Notes under the pieces: generated by a model
Told to the model about the DNA's origin: nothing
Databases searched by the model: none
Seen by the model: only the letters and a program-made list of their open reading frames with translations
Shown here: positions 24,090-37,240 of the stretch, one piece after another
Position numbering within the stretch: position 1 is the stretch's first letter
How the letters are laid out: every line of letters begins with the position of its first letter
Source of the DNA: Leucaena leucocephala
Taxonomy: Eukaryota > Streptophyta > Magnoliopsida > Fabales > Fabaceae
Reading direction: 5' to 3'
Assembly (NCBI GenBank): GCA_037074615.1
Contig: CM073545.1
Location: 11,798,001 to 11,862,000 of the forward strand
Length of the DNA: 64,000 bases
Translations under genes and position numbers: made by a program

Positions 24090-24651
24090 TAGGGGTGGTA
24101 AAGCGGGCCAACCCGCCGCGGGTTGGGTTAGAGGCGGGTTGGTATTATACCAACCCGCCCCGCCAACCCGCCAGCTTTTTATTTTTTATTTTTTTATTTT
24201 AATTTTTAATATATATGCCAAATTTTATTTTTTTTAAAAAAAATCATATGTATCAATATTAATTAGATTCGAATCATGTCTGAAGTTGTCAAAATATTTA
24301 TTTAGTCAACTTTATCACTATTCACGGATAAATCTATCACAAATAAAATAATAATAAAATAAAATGAATATATATATATAAAAAAATGACTCAATGAGAT
24401 AAAGTTAATATAAATTAAGTGTAATGTCCCTTGTTCGGCTAAGACTTTCAAATTAGTAAAGTGCAAATGTGCAATGTAAATAATAAAAAAATAAAAGAAA
24501 AAAAAATGGGCTAACCCGCCAACCCGGCGGGTTAGCCCGCCACAGGTGCGGGCCTTTTGACCAGCACCAAAATATGTTGCAAATATTGCAACCCAACCTG
24601 TCATATTTTGACGGGTTGGCGGGTTGGGCCTAACCCAAATTATCACCTCTA
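24090..24651. mobile_element. hAT-like non-autonomous transposon (MITE)
   Basis: Starts TAGGGGTGGTAAAG and ends TTATCACCTCTA, imperfect inverted ends of the TAGGGGTG type common in plant hAT elements. Next to the ends are GC-rich, mutually complementary blocks of 'aacccgcc'. Flanking 8-mers are GGTGTGGA (24082-24089) and GGCGTGGA (24652-24659), an 8-bp hAT-size TSD with one C/T difference. The undisturbed site is visible in sister LTRs (GGCGTGGACACAC). 562 bp, no transposase. Confidence 0.8.
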
Positions 24652-25524
24652 GGCGTGGACACACAGTCCACAAGAGTAACTAACCATTCTGGCGCAGCTC
24701 AAAGCTACAAAAATATGCGCAGGTGCAAAACCCACGAATAACAGGTGTGAGAATAAATCCCACCAATATTCGGCGTGAGTACTATGCTCACGAATATCAA
24801 GCGAGCTCGAGTTTAACCATGGTTCACCAAGGACTAACAATACTACTGTTAATAACCAGCGTTCTATATTCAATCTTCTCAAAAATTGATTTCCAAGCAT
24901 GCATGGGGTCAATTTACTTTAAATAAAGATCAAAATCCTTTAATATTGAAATCTCATAAAGAGTATTCCATAAACAAAAACCCTAGCATGAAATTCAAAA
25001 TAAAATCTCAAAAGATTTCTTTCAATTTATATGCAGTAAAACCCTTTTAAACAATAGGAATTCATATAAAAATATTTCGAAATGAAAATAGTCTCAACAT
25101 AAAAATTTACAAAAATATTTTTCAGAATCTTCTTTGTCCCTTCAATACATAAGCATAATGATTTTATAAGTCATTTCATAGGAAAATCAATGACATTAAT
25201 CAAATAACAACTCAACAATCCCAAAAAATATGTATTTAGAAAATCATGCTTAAGAGTGGATACTGTAAATAAATTATATCAAATAGCAAGATATTATTAA
25301 AACTATTATTATCATGGGATGTTATTCACTCACCTGCAATACTCCAATATAGTTTACTCTTACTCTATGCTTTCGAATAATATTCTCTCCTTACTTTCCT
25401 AGATTTTTCAAAAATAAATCATTAATACTTAACTCAAATTTCAAGTATAATGGTTGTTATAGCATTCTATTATAATTATATATATCCCAAATATTTTCAT
25501 TCACTTAAAGCCTTAGCCTCGTTA

Positions 25525-28500
25525 TGTCACGCCTCGAAAGTCAAGGGATGACCATCATAGAATATAAGAGAACTCACATTTCGTAAACTTTTAATATTAT
25601 AATTAATATAATAACGATCCTAGACATGCATAAGCTATTTTATTATTTATCATATATGAGCATATTTATACCTTCTAAAATGATAAATATCATACCATAT
25701 ATAAATATTTATACATCTCGAAAAAATAAAAGAGGACAAGAATCCTACTTATAGATTATGTGGAACATCTACAAGTTTTGATAAGCTATGAGGGTCTTCT
25801 CTATTTTGCTGGAGGTACAAGGTCGGCGATGCTATCTGAGACCAAAATAATCTTCCGGTGAATAACGTCTCATTAATAGAAATATATAAAATATTGAAAG
25901 AATAATTTAAACAAATTTGAATTTGATCAATAACGTTTGATGATAAATCTCAATTTCCAAATATAGGAATATAGCAAAAATAAAACTATATAAAAATCAT
26001 TAATCAAATCAATCCAAATAACCAGTAAAACATCTTAAGGAAATCAGTGTAAAACGATAGTCCTCAAATCTCATTTTTTCATAGGACTTCAACATAACAA
26101 ATAACAATTGTGGACACAAAGTCCACGAGAATAACTAACCAATCTGGTGCAGCTTAAAGCCACGAAAATAAGCGTGGACACAGTCCACGAGGAGAACTAA
26201 CCAAGTGTAGCACGAGGCCACAAAAATAAGCGTAGGTACGGAACCCATGAATAACAAGCACAAGTACCAGACCCACGAATAACAAGCGTGAGTATGAATC
26301 CCACGAATATCAAGCAAGCTCAAGGTTAACTATGGTGCACTAAGAACTAGCAGTACTGCTGTTAGTAACTAGAATTCTGTATTCAGTCATCTCAAAATAT
26401 TTTCAAGCATGCATAAGGGTCAATTTAACATTAATAAAGAACAAAATCTTTCAATACTGAAATCTCATAAAATATTCCATAATCAATGACTCAAGCATAA
26501 AAATCAAAATAGAACCTTAAAAAATTTCTTTCAATTTATATGCAGTAATACTCTATTTAAATAATAGGAATTTATATAAGAATATTTCGGAGTGAAAAAT
26601 AATCTCAATATAAAAGTTTACAAAATTCCTTTTAGAACTTTATTTATCCATTCCATAAATAAGCATGACCATATTATAAGCCATATTAAAAGAAAAATCA
26701 ATGATAATAATCAAAGACATAATTTCTATAAACTTACTTTGATCAAATAATATTTAATAGAATTAATAAATTTATAAAAGCACGACAAATGGTTAAAATA
26801 TCATTCAAAAGTAAATTATTATGGGACGTTATTCATTCATCTGTTAACTCCCAAGTGTTTCAATTTTTCATTTTAAATAGATTCTAAGAAAGTTTTCTAT
26901 ATAGCTACCTAATTACTCAAAAGAAAGGACCTTTATCAACTTTAATTTAAAATTGTCCTTTAGTCTCTATTTATTTCAAATTTCTTTATTCCATTATCAT
27001 CCTTTTTTAAATATGACTTGATGAGAAATTTCTCCTAGTATACTAAGCAACAACGATAGAACTAAAACAATACAAATCATTCAATCTTAACTTACTCATA
27101 TACTAAGGTAATCATTCTCTTGATCACTAGTATAAACTCAATATTATAAATTTATACACACATAAATATAAGTATGAATATATTTATAAGTATGTTCACA
27201 CAATTCCTCATAATCCTTCAAATACAAGCAAAGTAATATAGGTCATTCGAACAACAAATTTCACTAAATTGGATTCAAACGGAATTAACCTATCTACTTT
27301 TTTTTTTTCATTTGTTATTATTTACAATATACTATTGTAAATGTTAAATAATTCACACTATAACTTGGCTAATGTTGTATTAATCTTTTCTTCTTCTTTT
27401 TTACATATTGATTTACTTAATTAACAAACTTATCTCTCTTGCATTTTTAACAAATTTTACATGCAACAACAAACAATCTTTTAGAACAAGTCTCACCCCA
27501 TAAGTTCTTCCCAACCAAAATCAACACAGGCAATCAAGCCCATAGATCCAAAAATAGTTTTAGGAATGTATGTTCAATTCCCAAACTTTCAACACATTAT
27601 GGCATTAAAATAAATAAGCGAAAAGAGGTAACATTAACTTTAGCTATTATTTAGTTACAAATCCTCTTTCAAACATTTTTGCGAATACCTTGTAGGCAAC
27701 AAGTTTTCAAAATAATTATCTAAACCACTTCATATATCAACAAAACGTCACAAGACATGTTAATCCTTAGATTCATTAATCAAAGTAAAAACTTTGAAGT
27801 CACTGACAGTTTCGCATAGAAAGAGAAGGAAATTAAACTTGAAAAATTAGATTATAACTTTCAAACTTCCATCATGACAACCAGAAAAATGTTTTAAAAG
27901 TTACCTTTCAAAAGAAGCTCTTTTCAATTAATATTCAACTAACCTACAGTCTAAATCCTCCCTTATTTTGAACGTCCAGCCACAGGGGAAAGAAGAAACT
28001 GGAATTTACTCACCACACACAACTACAAACAGCAAAAGAAGATGAGAGAAGGTAGCACTAAACACACATATACATACCTATCCCATATTCATTAAATTTA
28101 AGAACTCTAATAAAATTGTCCCAGTTCAAATTTCAATCCACCACGCTTTAGTCTAGAATCTATATTTAAGAGTTTCAATCTTTACTTATCTTAGCTAAAT
28201 CGACCATTTTTCCGCCCAAAATCTCAACTTAATCGTACCTAAAATCGGAAGAGCAGAGGTCACAGAGCTAAAAACGGAGTCAAAGAACTCACCTCCTCAC
28301 TCGATCTCTGGCGTCGCGAGCTCATCCCTCCTCCGGTTACCTTTCCGATGTCACTCCTCTCTTGCGTTCGCTCTCACTCTCACCTCTCTCTCTCTCTCTC
28401 TCTCTTCCGCTTTGTTTGAGGAGTAAGGAGTCAGTGATGAATGAATGAGAGAGACCTAGTGAAAGGGAAGAGGAGGGCACATGACATGTGGAGTGGAGTG

Positions 28501-28947
28501 GAGTGGTGGTGGTCAAAGACATTCACTAATTTTCTAAAACCTTAAAAAAATTTTAGAAATTAATCCTCTTAATAAAATAAAGGTCTTCTTCCTCCAATAG
28601 CTTATCAAGCTTATAAGGTAATTTCTCTAAAAAATTCATCTAAAAAATTAACCTCCAACTATTTTTCTTAAATTTTTTAAAAAATAGAGCCTCAAAATTT
28701 GAAAAATAATTATTTAATCATTTGTTTCTCTTTTGAGAAAATAAATTCTTCATAATTTTTTAGATCCCCAAAATATCATTCCATAACTTTTTTTCTTATT
28801 TTTTCTGAGCCCTAAAATATTTTTAATGATTATTATTTCTTTTATATTTTTTTCTAAAATTTAATCTTTGACACTTTTTAATTAAAAAATGCTCTTGACC
28901 ATAACTCCTTTTTATAAATACCTTTTATCAAAATTTAGAATGTTACA
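25525..28947 (-). mobile_element. Long solo LTR 'K', nested in LTR 'I'
   Basis: 5' terminus TGTAACATTC at 28947 (minus strand) and 3' terminus ..GAGGCGTGACA at 25525; 3,423 bp. Flanks are CGTTA (25520-25524) and CATTA (28948-28952), a 5-bp TSD with one G/A difference in a CpG. Family modules: the 14-mer at 25858-25871 and its inverted partner at 26823-26836, the dyad near 26345, and 28-bp units between. Its 5' third differs from the other copies and lacks the tRNA-like segment, so it may be a subfamily. A CT microsatellite lies at about 28380-28404. An alternative reading, a separate 1.35-kb element at 27600-28947, is less economical. Confidence 0.65.
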
Positions 28948-30093
28948 CATTACCTCTTCCAAGCTGTTCAATTCAATATACACATCCAAATAAGCCTATT
29001 TTTACTGTCAATCATTTTATCAAACACCTAATGAGCATCAATAGTCAAATAAGTTCATACTTTTCAAACTCCATATTCTATCAGGAAATACAATTAATCT
29101 CTTTTATACCTAATACCTTTGATTTACCACAACCACAAATCACATATATACTTACTAATACTTAAATATTCTAACAGCTTTTCCTTATCATCTTCTCCAT
29201 TTTTCTTTATCACACTTGAAGCTAAAAACCACAACTTTTACTTTAATTTTGAAAATTTCAAACTTTGTAACCATATTTAATGTTAAAATCTTTATCCAAA
29301 TTTTATATTCTTCAATTCAACTGTCACGCATACACAACGTTAATATAATATCCTAAGTGCCAATATTTTTTCCAACTAGCAACACTTCCTCACAGCTTCG
29401 ATAAACAGAGAAGAACAGAAAATTAAATCATCCAACCCAAGCTATGAATTATCAATGGAGAGGAAGTGGTGTTAGGCTTACCACGCACCCTCAAGGCTGG
29501 ATTTCACAGCAACAAAGAAGAAGGAAGTCGGAGGCCATGCTACAGCAGCGACGGTAGACGTGTGACAGCAGCTCGACGATTTAACATCAGAACAGAAAAG
29601 GAGGAAGAAGAGCTTCCCAACAGCTGAGCTCTACGCAAAGGAGAAGGACGGTGACGGTGGTGCAACGTAGATCTCAGTTGATAGAAATCTCTGCAGCATC
29701 TGAGATCTACACAACGAGGAAGACCACGCTGACTGCGGAACGATCACCGGTGACAATGACACGGACGACAGAGGTTGATGGAGTCATAGCGGCGATGGTT
29801 TCAGGTGGGATTTCGAAGCTTCTCTATTCTTTCTCTTTTGCTGCCTGACAGGAAAATGGGAAAGGAAGAGTACACTGATGTTAAAATAGATAGAGGGTCG
29901 TTTTGATCATTTCACACGATGTCTAAAAAAAAAAAAATTTCACTTTTGCTTGAGAACTAAATACCTCTCATTCGTTCACTGTCCCCAACCACTCAACCAC
30001 CAGCTTAACTTTATGACAATTTTGCAAGAAATAATATATACTTTATGAAGTGATATTATTTATCTATTTATTTTCTAAGGTCATTGCATTATA

Positions 30094-30308
30094 ATTATAA
30101 CTGTTAGTATCAAAGTTTATGCAAGTATTGTTCAGTTAGTTCTATAACTAGCTAGGATAGATATAATGTGCCAACAACATCAATTTATAGTTGGTGTGGC
30201 TGACTGAAAGAGTGCCTTCCATCTCGTGCCTTGGGACCTCAAAGAAAATAAACCAAAAATTGCAATGTTTAGCAACCTCGAGTCGTCTCACTTTGAAGAG
30301 TCTTTGTT
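30094..30308. other. Host DNA between LTR 'I' and the LINE
   Basis: About 215 bp without recognised features. Confidence 0.4.
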
Positions 30309-30969
30309 GATTTTTTTTTTTTTTTTTGATAAAATTATCAAATTATCATTAAAAGAAGTTATTATTACCATAATTGCAATACAGAGTTTAAAGAAAGGCA
30401 AAAATAAAGAAAAGAAATAAGTGTATGTTGCTGAAAATTAACGTATCCTATATTAAAATTTGCAAAAGAATTCAAGAGCCGTGCAAGTCTTGTTTGACAA
30501 TGTTGGCCGATCCTTGAAAGTTCGTATGCATACATCAAGTTTGGTCTTAGATATCCAAACATCAAGTGTGTTCGTCTCAGGGGTAAACAGAGGAGATTTA
30601 GTGATCCAATGAAGACCCCGCTCTCAAACATTTGAAAACAAATAATGTATCTCCATGTAGCAAGCTCTTCCAGATGAAATGTTGCAAAGGTTGTCCTTAA
30701 AAGCATACCCATAAATGTCCAAACACCTGATTCACAGTTTTAATCCTATTAAGAACAATGGCCCTGCCCGCAGGATTAATTTTAAATTGAGAAGACAAAA
30801 TAGGTAGCGAAGGTATTATGATAATGGTCTTTTGAGAGCATGTGAAGACTATATCACAGAAGGAAAGTGATGATTTAACCTGAAGAGGAACAGAGTGTGG
30901 ATCTGTCTTCTTTCCCTCATGTGATGCTAAGTTATGTGTCATCCAGATTAGATTAATAAGAATGATAAT

Positions 30970-31178
30970 TGTGACAGCCCAGCCCAGCACCCTTCCACGT
31001 AGATATTGTCCGCTTTGGGGGCCCATATCACCCCTCACAGTTTTGGTTCCCAGGCTTTTCAACCCGAAAACGCGTTTACGAGGGGAAGGTATCCACACAC
31101 TTATAAAGCATGCTTCGTTCGCCTCCCCAGCCGATGTGGGACTTTACAATCCCCCTTTGGGGTCCGGGGGCTGTCACA
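30970..31178 (+). repeat. Short LTR-like 5' end of element F
   Basis: TGTGACAGCC ... GGGGGCTGTCACA. It has a TATA-like CTTATAAAGC near 31100 and the phrase CCGATGTGGGACTT, which I recall from short TRIM-like LTRs in several eudicots. It is followed two bases later by a tRNA-iMet-type PBS. It does not match the 5' or 3' end of the long-LTR family, and no second copy lies at the 3' end of F. Confidence 0.6.
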
Positions 31179-33434
31179 GATGGTATCAGAGCCAATGGTT
31201 TCTATAGTTAAGTGGAGCAGGGATATTTCGGTGGGGTCTCAATTATCATTATGAACCCGAGCATAATAATAATTGAGGCATCATTGAATATCTTTTTAGG
31301 AAGTCTCAAAGTGTTTTCATTCCTCATGTTTTGGTACAAATTAAAATGTTGCCAAGAATTTCATCAACTGGTAAAAGTTTTAGAAATGATGAAGTTTTGG
31401 ATAGAGGCTCTACTCAGCAAAGTGATTTGCCCCTAGAGGTAGAGGATAGGGTCGTAGGAACCTAGAGATATAAACGGTATTTGAGGATGACAGATGATAA
31501 AGATATGTATATATGTAATGGACAGATGCTTTAAATTGATGGATTACAAATTGGTGTAGGTGCCTAGTGACTTGTGAAAATTTTTATGATGGTTTAGTTT
31601 ATAGGCTTAAATTGGAGAAATTTGTTAGATTATTGCATGATATATATATTAAAAAAAAATTAAAAGCTGATTGTTGAGGAATATTTTGATAATAATATTG
31701 TAGGATGCAGTGGGTAACGTCATAATGTTTAAAGATTGAAAGGTTAGTTAAGTGGATGGGTAAATGAGAATAATCTAAGGAGAAATTTCATTTCGTGATG
31801 GACTATGGAGTTTGAGAAAAGTGATAAAAAGAGAAATGTTCTTAGAGCTTAATAATTAGTGAAGCATGTTAAATGTTTGGAAGGAAAGTAGTTATGTAGA
31901 CAAGTGTCATACTTTTTTGAATGAAAACACTTGAGATATATAGAAAAATAACAATATGATATAATATCCATTGCAATTGAAATTTGAGTTAAGTATTAAT
32001 GTTTTATTTTCGGGAATTTAGGGAAATAAAGGGAGAATGATATTCTGAAGCTGAGAGCAAGAGTAAGTTATATTGGAGCGTTACAGGTGAGTGAATAACG
32101 TCCCTGACTTTAAGATTTTGAAATATAATTAGTTTTTGACATATTTATTAAATGTGAATTTTAGCATGAATTACGAGAAAAAAATTTCGAACTCATGATT
32201 TTATATGTTTATTTGACATTTCAGTCAAAAGTTAATTTTCAGCATGATTTACGAAAAAGCAAGCATATGAATTCATGGTTTTAAATGTTGAAAATGGATA
32301 TTTCATTATTGCATACTTGTTCATATGGATTGACAAATATGTTTTGATGATTTATCAAAAATGTTCATGATGGGGGAAGGTTTCATGATTATGAATGATT
32401 TTAATGGAAATCGTTGCATTGAAAAATGTTATGATTATTGAATGTTAAATTGCCCCCATGCATGTTTGAAAGGTTTTTAAAGGACGGAACACAGAACGCT
32501 GGTTACTAACAGCAGTACTGTTAGTCCTTGGTGCACCATGGTTATACCCGAGCTCGACAGATATTCGTGGGTCTTGTACTCGCGCCTGTTATTCGTGGAA
32601 TTTATTCTCGCGCCTGTTATTCGTGGGTCTTGTACCTGCGCCTATTATTCGTGGGTCTCGTACCTGCACCTGTTTCGTGGCCTCGAGTCGCGCCGGATTG
32701 GTTAGTTACCCTCGTGGACTGTGTGTCCAAGCCTGTTTCGTTCTGTTGAAGTCCTACAGAAAAAGGGTTATTTCAAAATGATTGCTTTAAACGGTTTTCT
32801 GAAAAGAAAATGCTTACCGAGTTATTCGATTGAATTATGAATCTATATGATTTATGTTTAGAAGTATTGAAAATCGATTATTGTTGAAGTCCTACAGAAA
32901 AGGGATTAATTTGAAATAATTGTTTTGAAATGTTTTTCATGAAATAAAGTGTTTCTTTCATGAAATGAAGTTTACTGAAACAATTGCATTGAATTACGAA
33001 CATATTATGATTTACATTTAAACATGCTGAAATTGCTTATTTTCACATTTTAAATTATATTTTTGGGACGTTATTCACGAGTCGATTTTGGCTTCAGATA
33101 GTGCAGTTGACCCTATTCCTCCAGCTGAGCAGTGAAGAGTCTTACGTTTGATCCGAAGCAATTGTTTTGGCACGTCGACTTTTGAAGTAATTATATTTTC
33201 TGAAATACATGTATTATTTTGCTAAAGGGTTAGATGCTCCACCTAACTTATAGATAAAGTTCTGGTTTCGTATCATTTTAGAAAATATTTGAATTTAAAT
33301 TAAAATATTTGCCTTTTCATTTAAACTGAAAGTTAACTTATGATTATTAATTTAAACGTTTCATTTAAGGTTTTAGGCTTGCAGAATGTGAATTTATTCT
33401 GTGCCGGTCACGGTTCAAATTTCGGGATGTGACA
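30970..33434 (+). mobile_element. Chimeric LTR element 'F' inserted in the LINE
   Basis: 2,465 bp, flanked by perfect ATAAT repeats at 30965-30969 and 33435-33439. The 5' end is a 209-bp LTR-like segment (30970-31178). A PBS-like TGGTATCAGAGC follows at 31181-31192. Next comes about 300 bp like the leader of element G (shared 'ggggtctcaattatcattatgaa' region). After that comes the 3' part of the long-LTR family: 14-mer at 32091-32104, dyad at 32506-32524, 28-bp units from 32561, inverted 14-mer at 33065-33078, and the 3' terminus ..CGGGATGTGACA. No protein-coding region is present. Confidence 0.8.
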
Positions 33435-35517
33435 ATAATACCTCGCAAGAGCATCATATGACCATCATGATGCAATTGAAACAAGGTGTCCTTTAACCAT
33501 TTTTGGAACTGTGGGATGTTAAAATCATCTATTTTGATTGAAAAGCAATCAAAACAGACAACACGAGTGAAGGGGCACATGCAGAATAAATGAAGGAGAG
33601 TTTCTTCTTGGTTGCAACCACATAAACATTGCCCAACAACATTAAGATGATGAGAACGAAGAACATCACATAATGGTAAAGCATTGTGAAGTAATTTCCA
33701 GATGAGTGAAAGATACTTAACTAGGAGAGAAATGGGCATAGACCACAAGAATTTCCAAAATAATCTTTGCTACCTGAATCACGTTGCCTTAAGCAAATAG
33801 AAAACCCATCTTTAACAGAATATGTTCCAGCCGAGTTCTCAGTCCACTAGATCTTATCAGGAATGTTCATAAATGAAAGGGGAGTGTTGATAATAGCATA
33901 TGCAATACGATGTGCATAAAGAGATCTAACCAATATTCCATCTCAAAGGATTCCAACCAAAAGAATTATGTAACAACAAATTTGGACTGTTAGGGTCCCC
34001 CCATAAGTAGCAAATTCAGATTTCAAGAGCCACCATACTGGGTGGTTAAGAGGTATGGAAGATCCAGTACCAACACTCCATTTGAGATAGTTAAGAATTA
34101 AACCCTTATTTTTTAAAAATTCCCTTCCCAATCCAGGATGAGTTATAAGGCCTTTTGAAAATTGGAGCTTGAGACAGGTTTGTATGCTTAAATTTTAAGG
34201 TGGTGGTAGCAAGCATGGAGGAAGGAGGGGGATTGATAATTCTCCTGAGTTGCTTTGCTACAAGAGATTTGTTTACTAAATGAGAAGGCCTGACTCCCAA
34301 ACCACCTTCATCAACAGGTAGAAAAAGATTCTCCTTTCTAATCAGATGGATCTTTTTTATATCTTCAGTAGATCCCCAGAAAAAAATTAAGCAGCGAGAA
34401 TCAATGGGCAATGAAATGCAAGACATGATATGAACCTTCGCAGCCGAAAGAACTGATTTAATCTTGAGATATTAAGCGAGCCTTCCATGCAACTGTTCCA
34501 CGATCAACCATTTCAAATACCAGGATCAATCCAAGTTCCCAAATATTCTCCTAGTCTAGTTGAGATCCCAATGTTCAAGATTTTTGATATAAGCAGCTTG
34601 AGATGAGGATTAACATTAGGACTCAGGATGAGCAAAGATTTAGAACGATTTATCTCTTGCCCAGACCATGCACAATATTGATCCAGTACATACTTAACAG
34701 TGTGTACACAATGATGTGAAGCCTCAAAGAACAAAGGGAATAATCGGTATATAGCAGTTTCATTTCTTTTAACTCAACAACTTAAAACTTCAAAGAGTTT
34801 GAAATCATATCACAAGCTCTAAGCTCATAGCCTTTAACATTCCAAAGTACTTTCGAGAGAACCCGAAATTATAATAATATAAACACTAACCATTAGCTTG
34901 ATTTCACATAATCAAAGCCTCAAAATCCACCCAAAACAAGTCTCTGCACCTCTTTTCATTACCCTCAAATAAAATTCTATAGGTTCCTCTTAAGCATCAG
35001 AACCCGTGAATTTAAGAAGATCCAACTTAATGAATTCTAATAACTTGACTAAAATATTATCCATTTCAGTAACGTTGCAGGTTTCTTTTCAAGTCTCATG
35101 CCTAGATGATATAGAAATAACGTGGGACTGTGAATTTGATGGTTTAGCTTTAAATTAGATTTCTTATGGAGATCTAAAGGGTCAACTTTCTCTACTCCTA
35201 GATCTCCTATGATCTTATCCTTTGCCTCTAAGGGCAATTCACCTTGCTAAGCGGAGACTCTTTCCAAAACTCTATCGTTTCTAGAGCTTCTACCAGCTAG
35301 TGGAATTCTTAGCGACATTTCAATTTATACTAAAACATGAGGAATATTCAAATCCAAATGAGAGGAATATGCCAATAAAATCATGAGGAGAGAAAACACT
35401 TTGAGACTTCCTAAAAATGCATTTAATGATGCCTCAATTATAATTATGCCTGAGTTCATAATGATAATTGAGACCCCACTGAAACATCCCTGCTCCACAG
35501 AGCTATAGAAGACCTAA

Positions 35518-35530
35518 GCTCTCATACCAA
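35518..35530 (-). other. Primer-binding site of element G
   Basis: TTGGTATGAGAGC, two bases from the LTR end, differs by one base from the usual iMet-type TGGTATCAGAGC core. Confidence 0.6.
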
Positions 35531-37177
35531 ACTGTCACGCCCCAAAATTTAAGCCATGACCGGCACAGAATATGAATAAATTCATATTCCTTAAGCCTTA
35601 AATCTTAAATAGAATATTTAAAATAATAGTCATAATATATAATTCATTTTAATCAAAAGGCAAGTCATCTGTAGGAATTTCGGCATGATTATTTTTGTAT
35701 AATTGACATTTCAAAAATCCTATAACAGACTGCGAATGTTTCAAATCACATGCAAATTGTCACATCCCGAAATTTAAACTGTGACCGGCACAGAATATGA
35801 ATAATTTCATATTCCTTAAGCCTTTAAACTTAACAAAACTTTCAAATCAACCCTCATAATATCAATTATATTAAAAACAAAATGTAAACCATTTGTATAA
35901 GTTTCATTAGGGTCGTCTGTGTAACCGACCTTTCGAAAACCCTACAACGAATTTAGAACGTTTCAAATCGTTTACAACGTTTTCCAAAATAACCAGAAAT
36001 CTTTCTATAAATTAAGAGGAGTAACTAACTTCTAGCACAATAATACATGCGTTCTCAAATAATTGATTACATGATAACACGATATGTCCACAAAAGTTGC
36101 TTCGGCAACACGGAGGCTCTTCACTGCTCAGCTGGGGAAACAGGGTCGACTGCACTATCTGAAGCCAAATAATCTACTCGTGAATAACGTCCCCAAAAAT
36201 ATAATTTGAAATGTGAAAAAAATAATTTCAACATGTTTAAGTATAAATCATAATATTTCGTAATTCACGACAATAGTTCGGTAAACGTTTTCTTTCTAAG
36301 AAAACCGTTTGAAACAATCATTTAAAAAATACTCTTTCTGTAGGACTTCGACAGAACGAAACAGGCGTGGACACACAGTCCACGAGGGTAATCTAACCAA
36401 TCCGTCGTGACTCGAGGCCACGTAAAACAGGCGTAGGTATGAAACCCACAAAATACAGGCGCAGGTACAAGACCCACGAATAACAGGCGCGAGAATAAAT
36501 CCCACGAATAACATCTTGTGACTCCAAGCCACTGTCGCGAGTACAAGACCCACGAAATGTCCGTCGAGCTCGGGTTTAACCATGGTGCACCAAGGACTAA
36601 TAGTACTGCTGTTAGTAACCATCATTCTGTGTTCTGTCCTCTAAAACCTTTCAAACATGCATGGGGGCCATTTAACATTCAATAATCATCATTTTTCAAT
36701 GCAACACTTTCTGTTAAAATCATTCATAATCATGAAACCTTCCCCCATCGTGAACATGTTCGATAAATCATCAAAACATGTTTGTCAATCTATATGAACA
36801 AATATGCAATAATGAAATATCCATTTTCAACACTTAAAACCATAAATTCATATGCTTGCTTTTTCGTAAATCATGCTGAAATTAACATTAAATCGAAATG
36901 TCAAATAAACATATAAAGTCATGAGTTCGCAATTCTTTTCTCGTAATTTGTGCTAAAATTCACATTTAATAAATATGTAAAAACTAATTATATTTCAAAA
37001 TCTCAAAGTTTAGGAACGTTATTCATTCACCTGATTCTCCGATATAATTTATTCTTGCCCTAACCTTCCAAATTAGTTCCCCTTGAATTACCTAATGTAA
37101 TAGCCAGCAGAAATCTTAAGTAAATAATGCAAAGTTAGTTTAAATATTATTTTGTGCAGAATTGTTACAAGAGTCAA

Positions 37178-37240
37178 GGCTAGCTGAGTGGTTGGAAGTG
37201 GCGCTAGAAATTCTGAGGTCTCTGGTTCGATTCCTTGCGA
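37178..37240 (+). ncRNA. tRNA-like A-box/B-box segment in LTR A
   Basis: A-box TAGCTGAGTGGTT at 37181-37193 and B-box GGTTCGATTCC at 37224-37234, at tRNA-like spacing, 85 bp from the LTR's 5' end. A full tRNA cloverleaf is not evident, so it is not called as a tRNA gene. Transcription is not shown. Confidence 0.55.

Larger units (their letters stand above)
23492..30088 (-). mobile_element. Long solo LTR 'I' carrying two nested insertions
   Basis: One insertion with 5' terminus TGCAATGACC (at 30088, minus strand) and 3' terminus ..GGGCGTGACA (at 23492). It is bracketed by the 5-bp repeat TTATA at 23487-23491 and 30089-30093. Without its two insertions it is about 2.6 kb. It holds the family modules: GTGAATAACGTCC at 23826-23839, its inverted partner at 25316-25329, and the dyad and 28-bp repeats around 24700-24850. 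The A-box of the tRNA-like segment survives near 29980 but the B-box is lost. No PBS or coding region follows either end, so it is read as a solo LTR left by LTR-LTR recombination. Confidence 0.75.
30309..34765 (-). mobile_element. L1-type LINE remnant, 5' truncated, split by element 'F'
   Basis: Minus strand. The 3' poly(A) tail is the T-run at about 30309-30329. Reading from the right: reverse-transcriptase C-terminal part (FFEASHHCVHTVKYVLDQYC, SGQEINRSKS, LGEYLGTWID), then FFWGSTEDIKKIHL and LPVDEGGLGVR, then the RT-associated zinc-binding region (WKLLHNALP, CGCNQEETLLHLF, CPFTRVVC) at 33748-33435. Element F interrupts, and IWMTHNLASHEGK with an RNase H-like tail continues from 30969 leftward. 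The two halves join in frame when F and one ATAAT are removed. Several stops and frameshifts show it is dead. The upstream part, including the catalytic ADD motif, ends near 34765 where the leader of element G begins. Confidence 0.82.

Noticed and set aside
27600..28947. A separate 1.35-kb solo LTR flanked by CATTA
   Set aside because: CATTA also occurs at 27595-27599, but taking 25525-28947 as one LTR explains the second 3' terminus at 25525 and gives a family-typical length.
34766..35532. gag gene of element G
   Set aside because: Frames here are short and show no capsid or zinc-knuckle motif; it is better read as untranslated leader.
37178..37240. tRNA gene
   Set aside because: A- and B-boxes are present, but I cannot form an acceptor stem or a clear anticodon arm, and it lies in an LTR.
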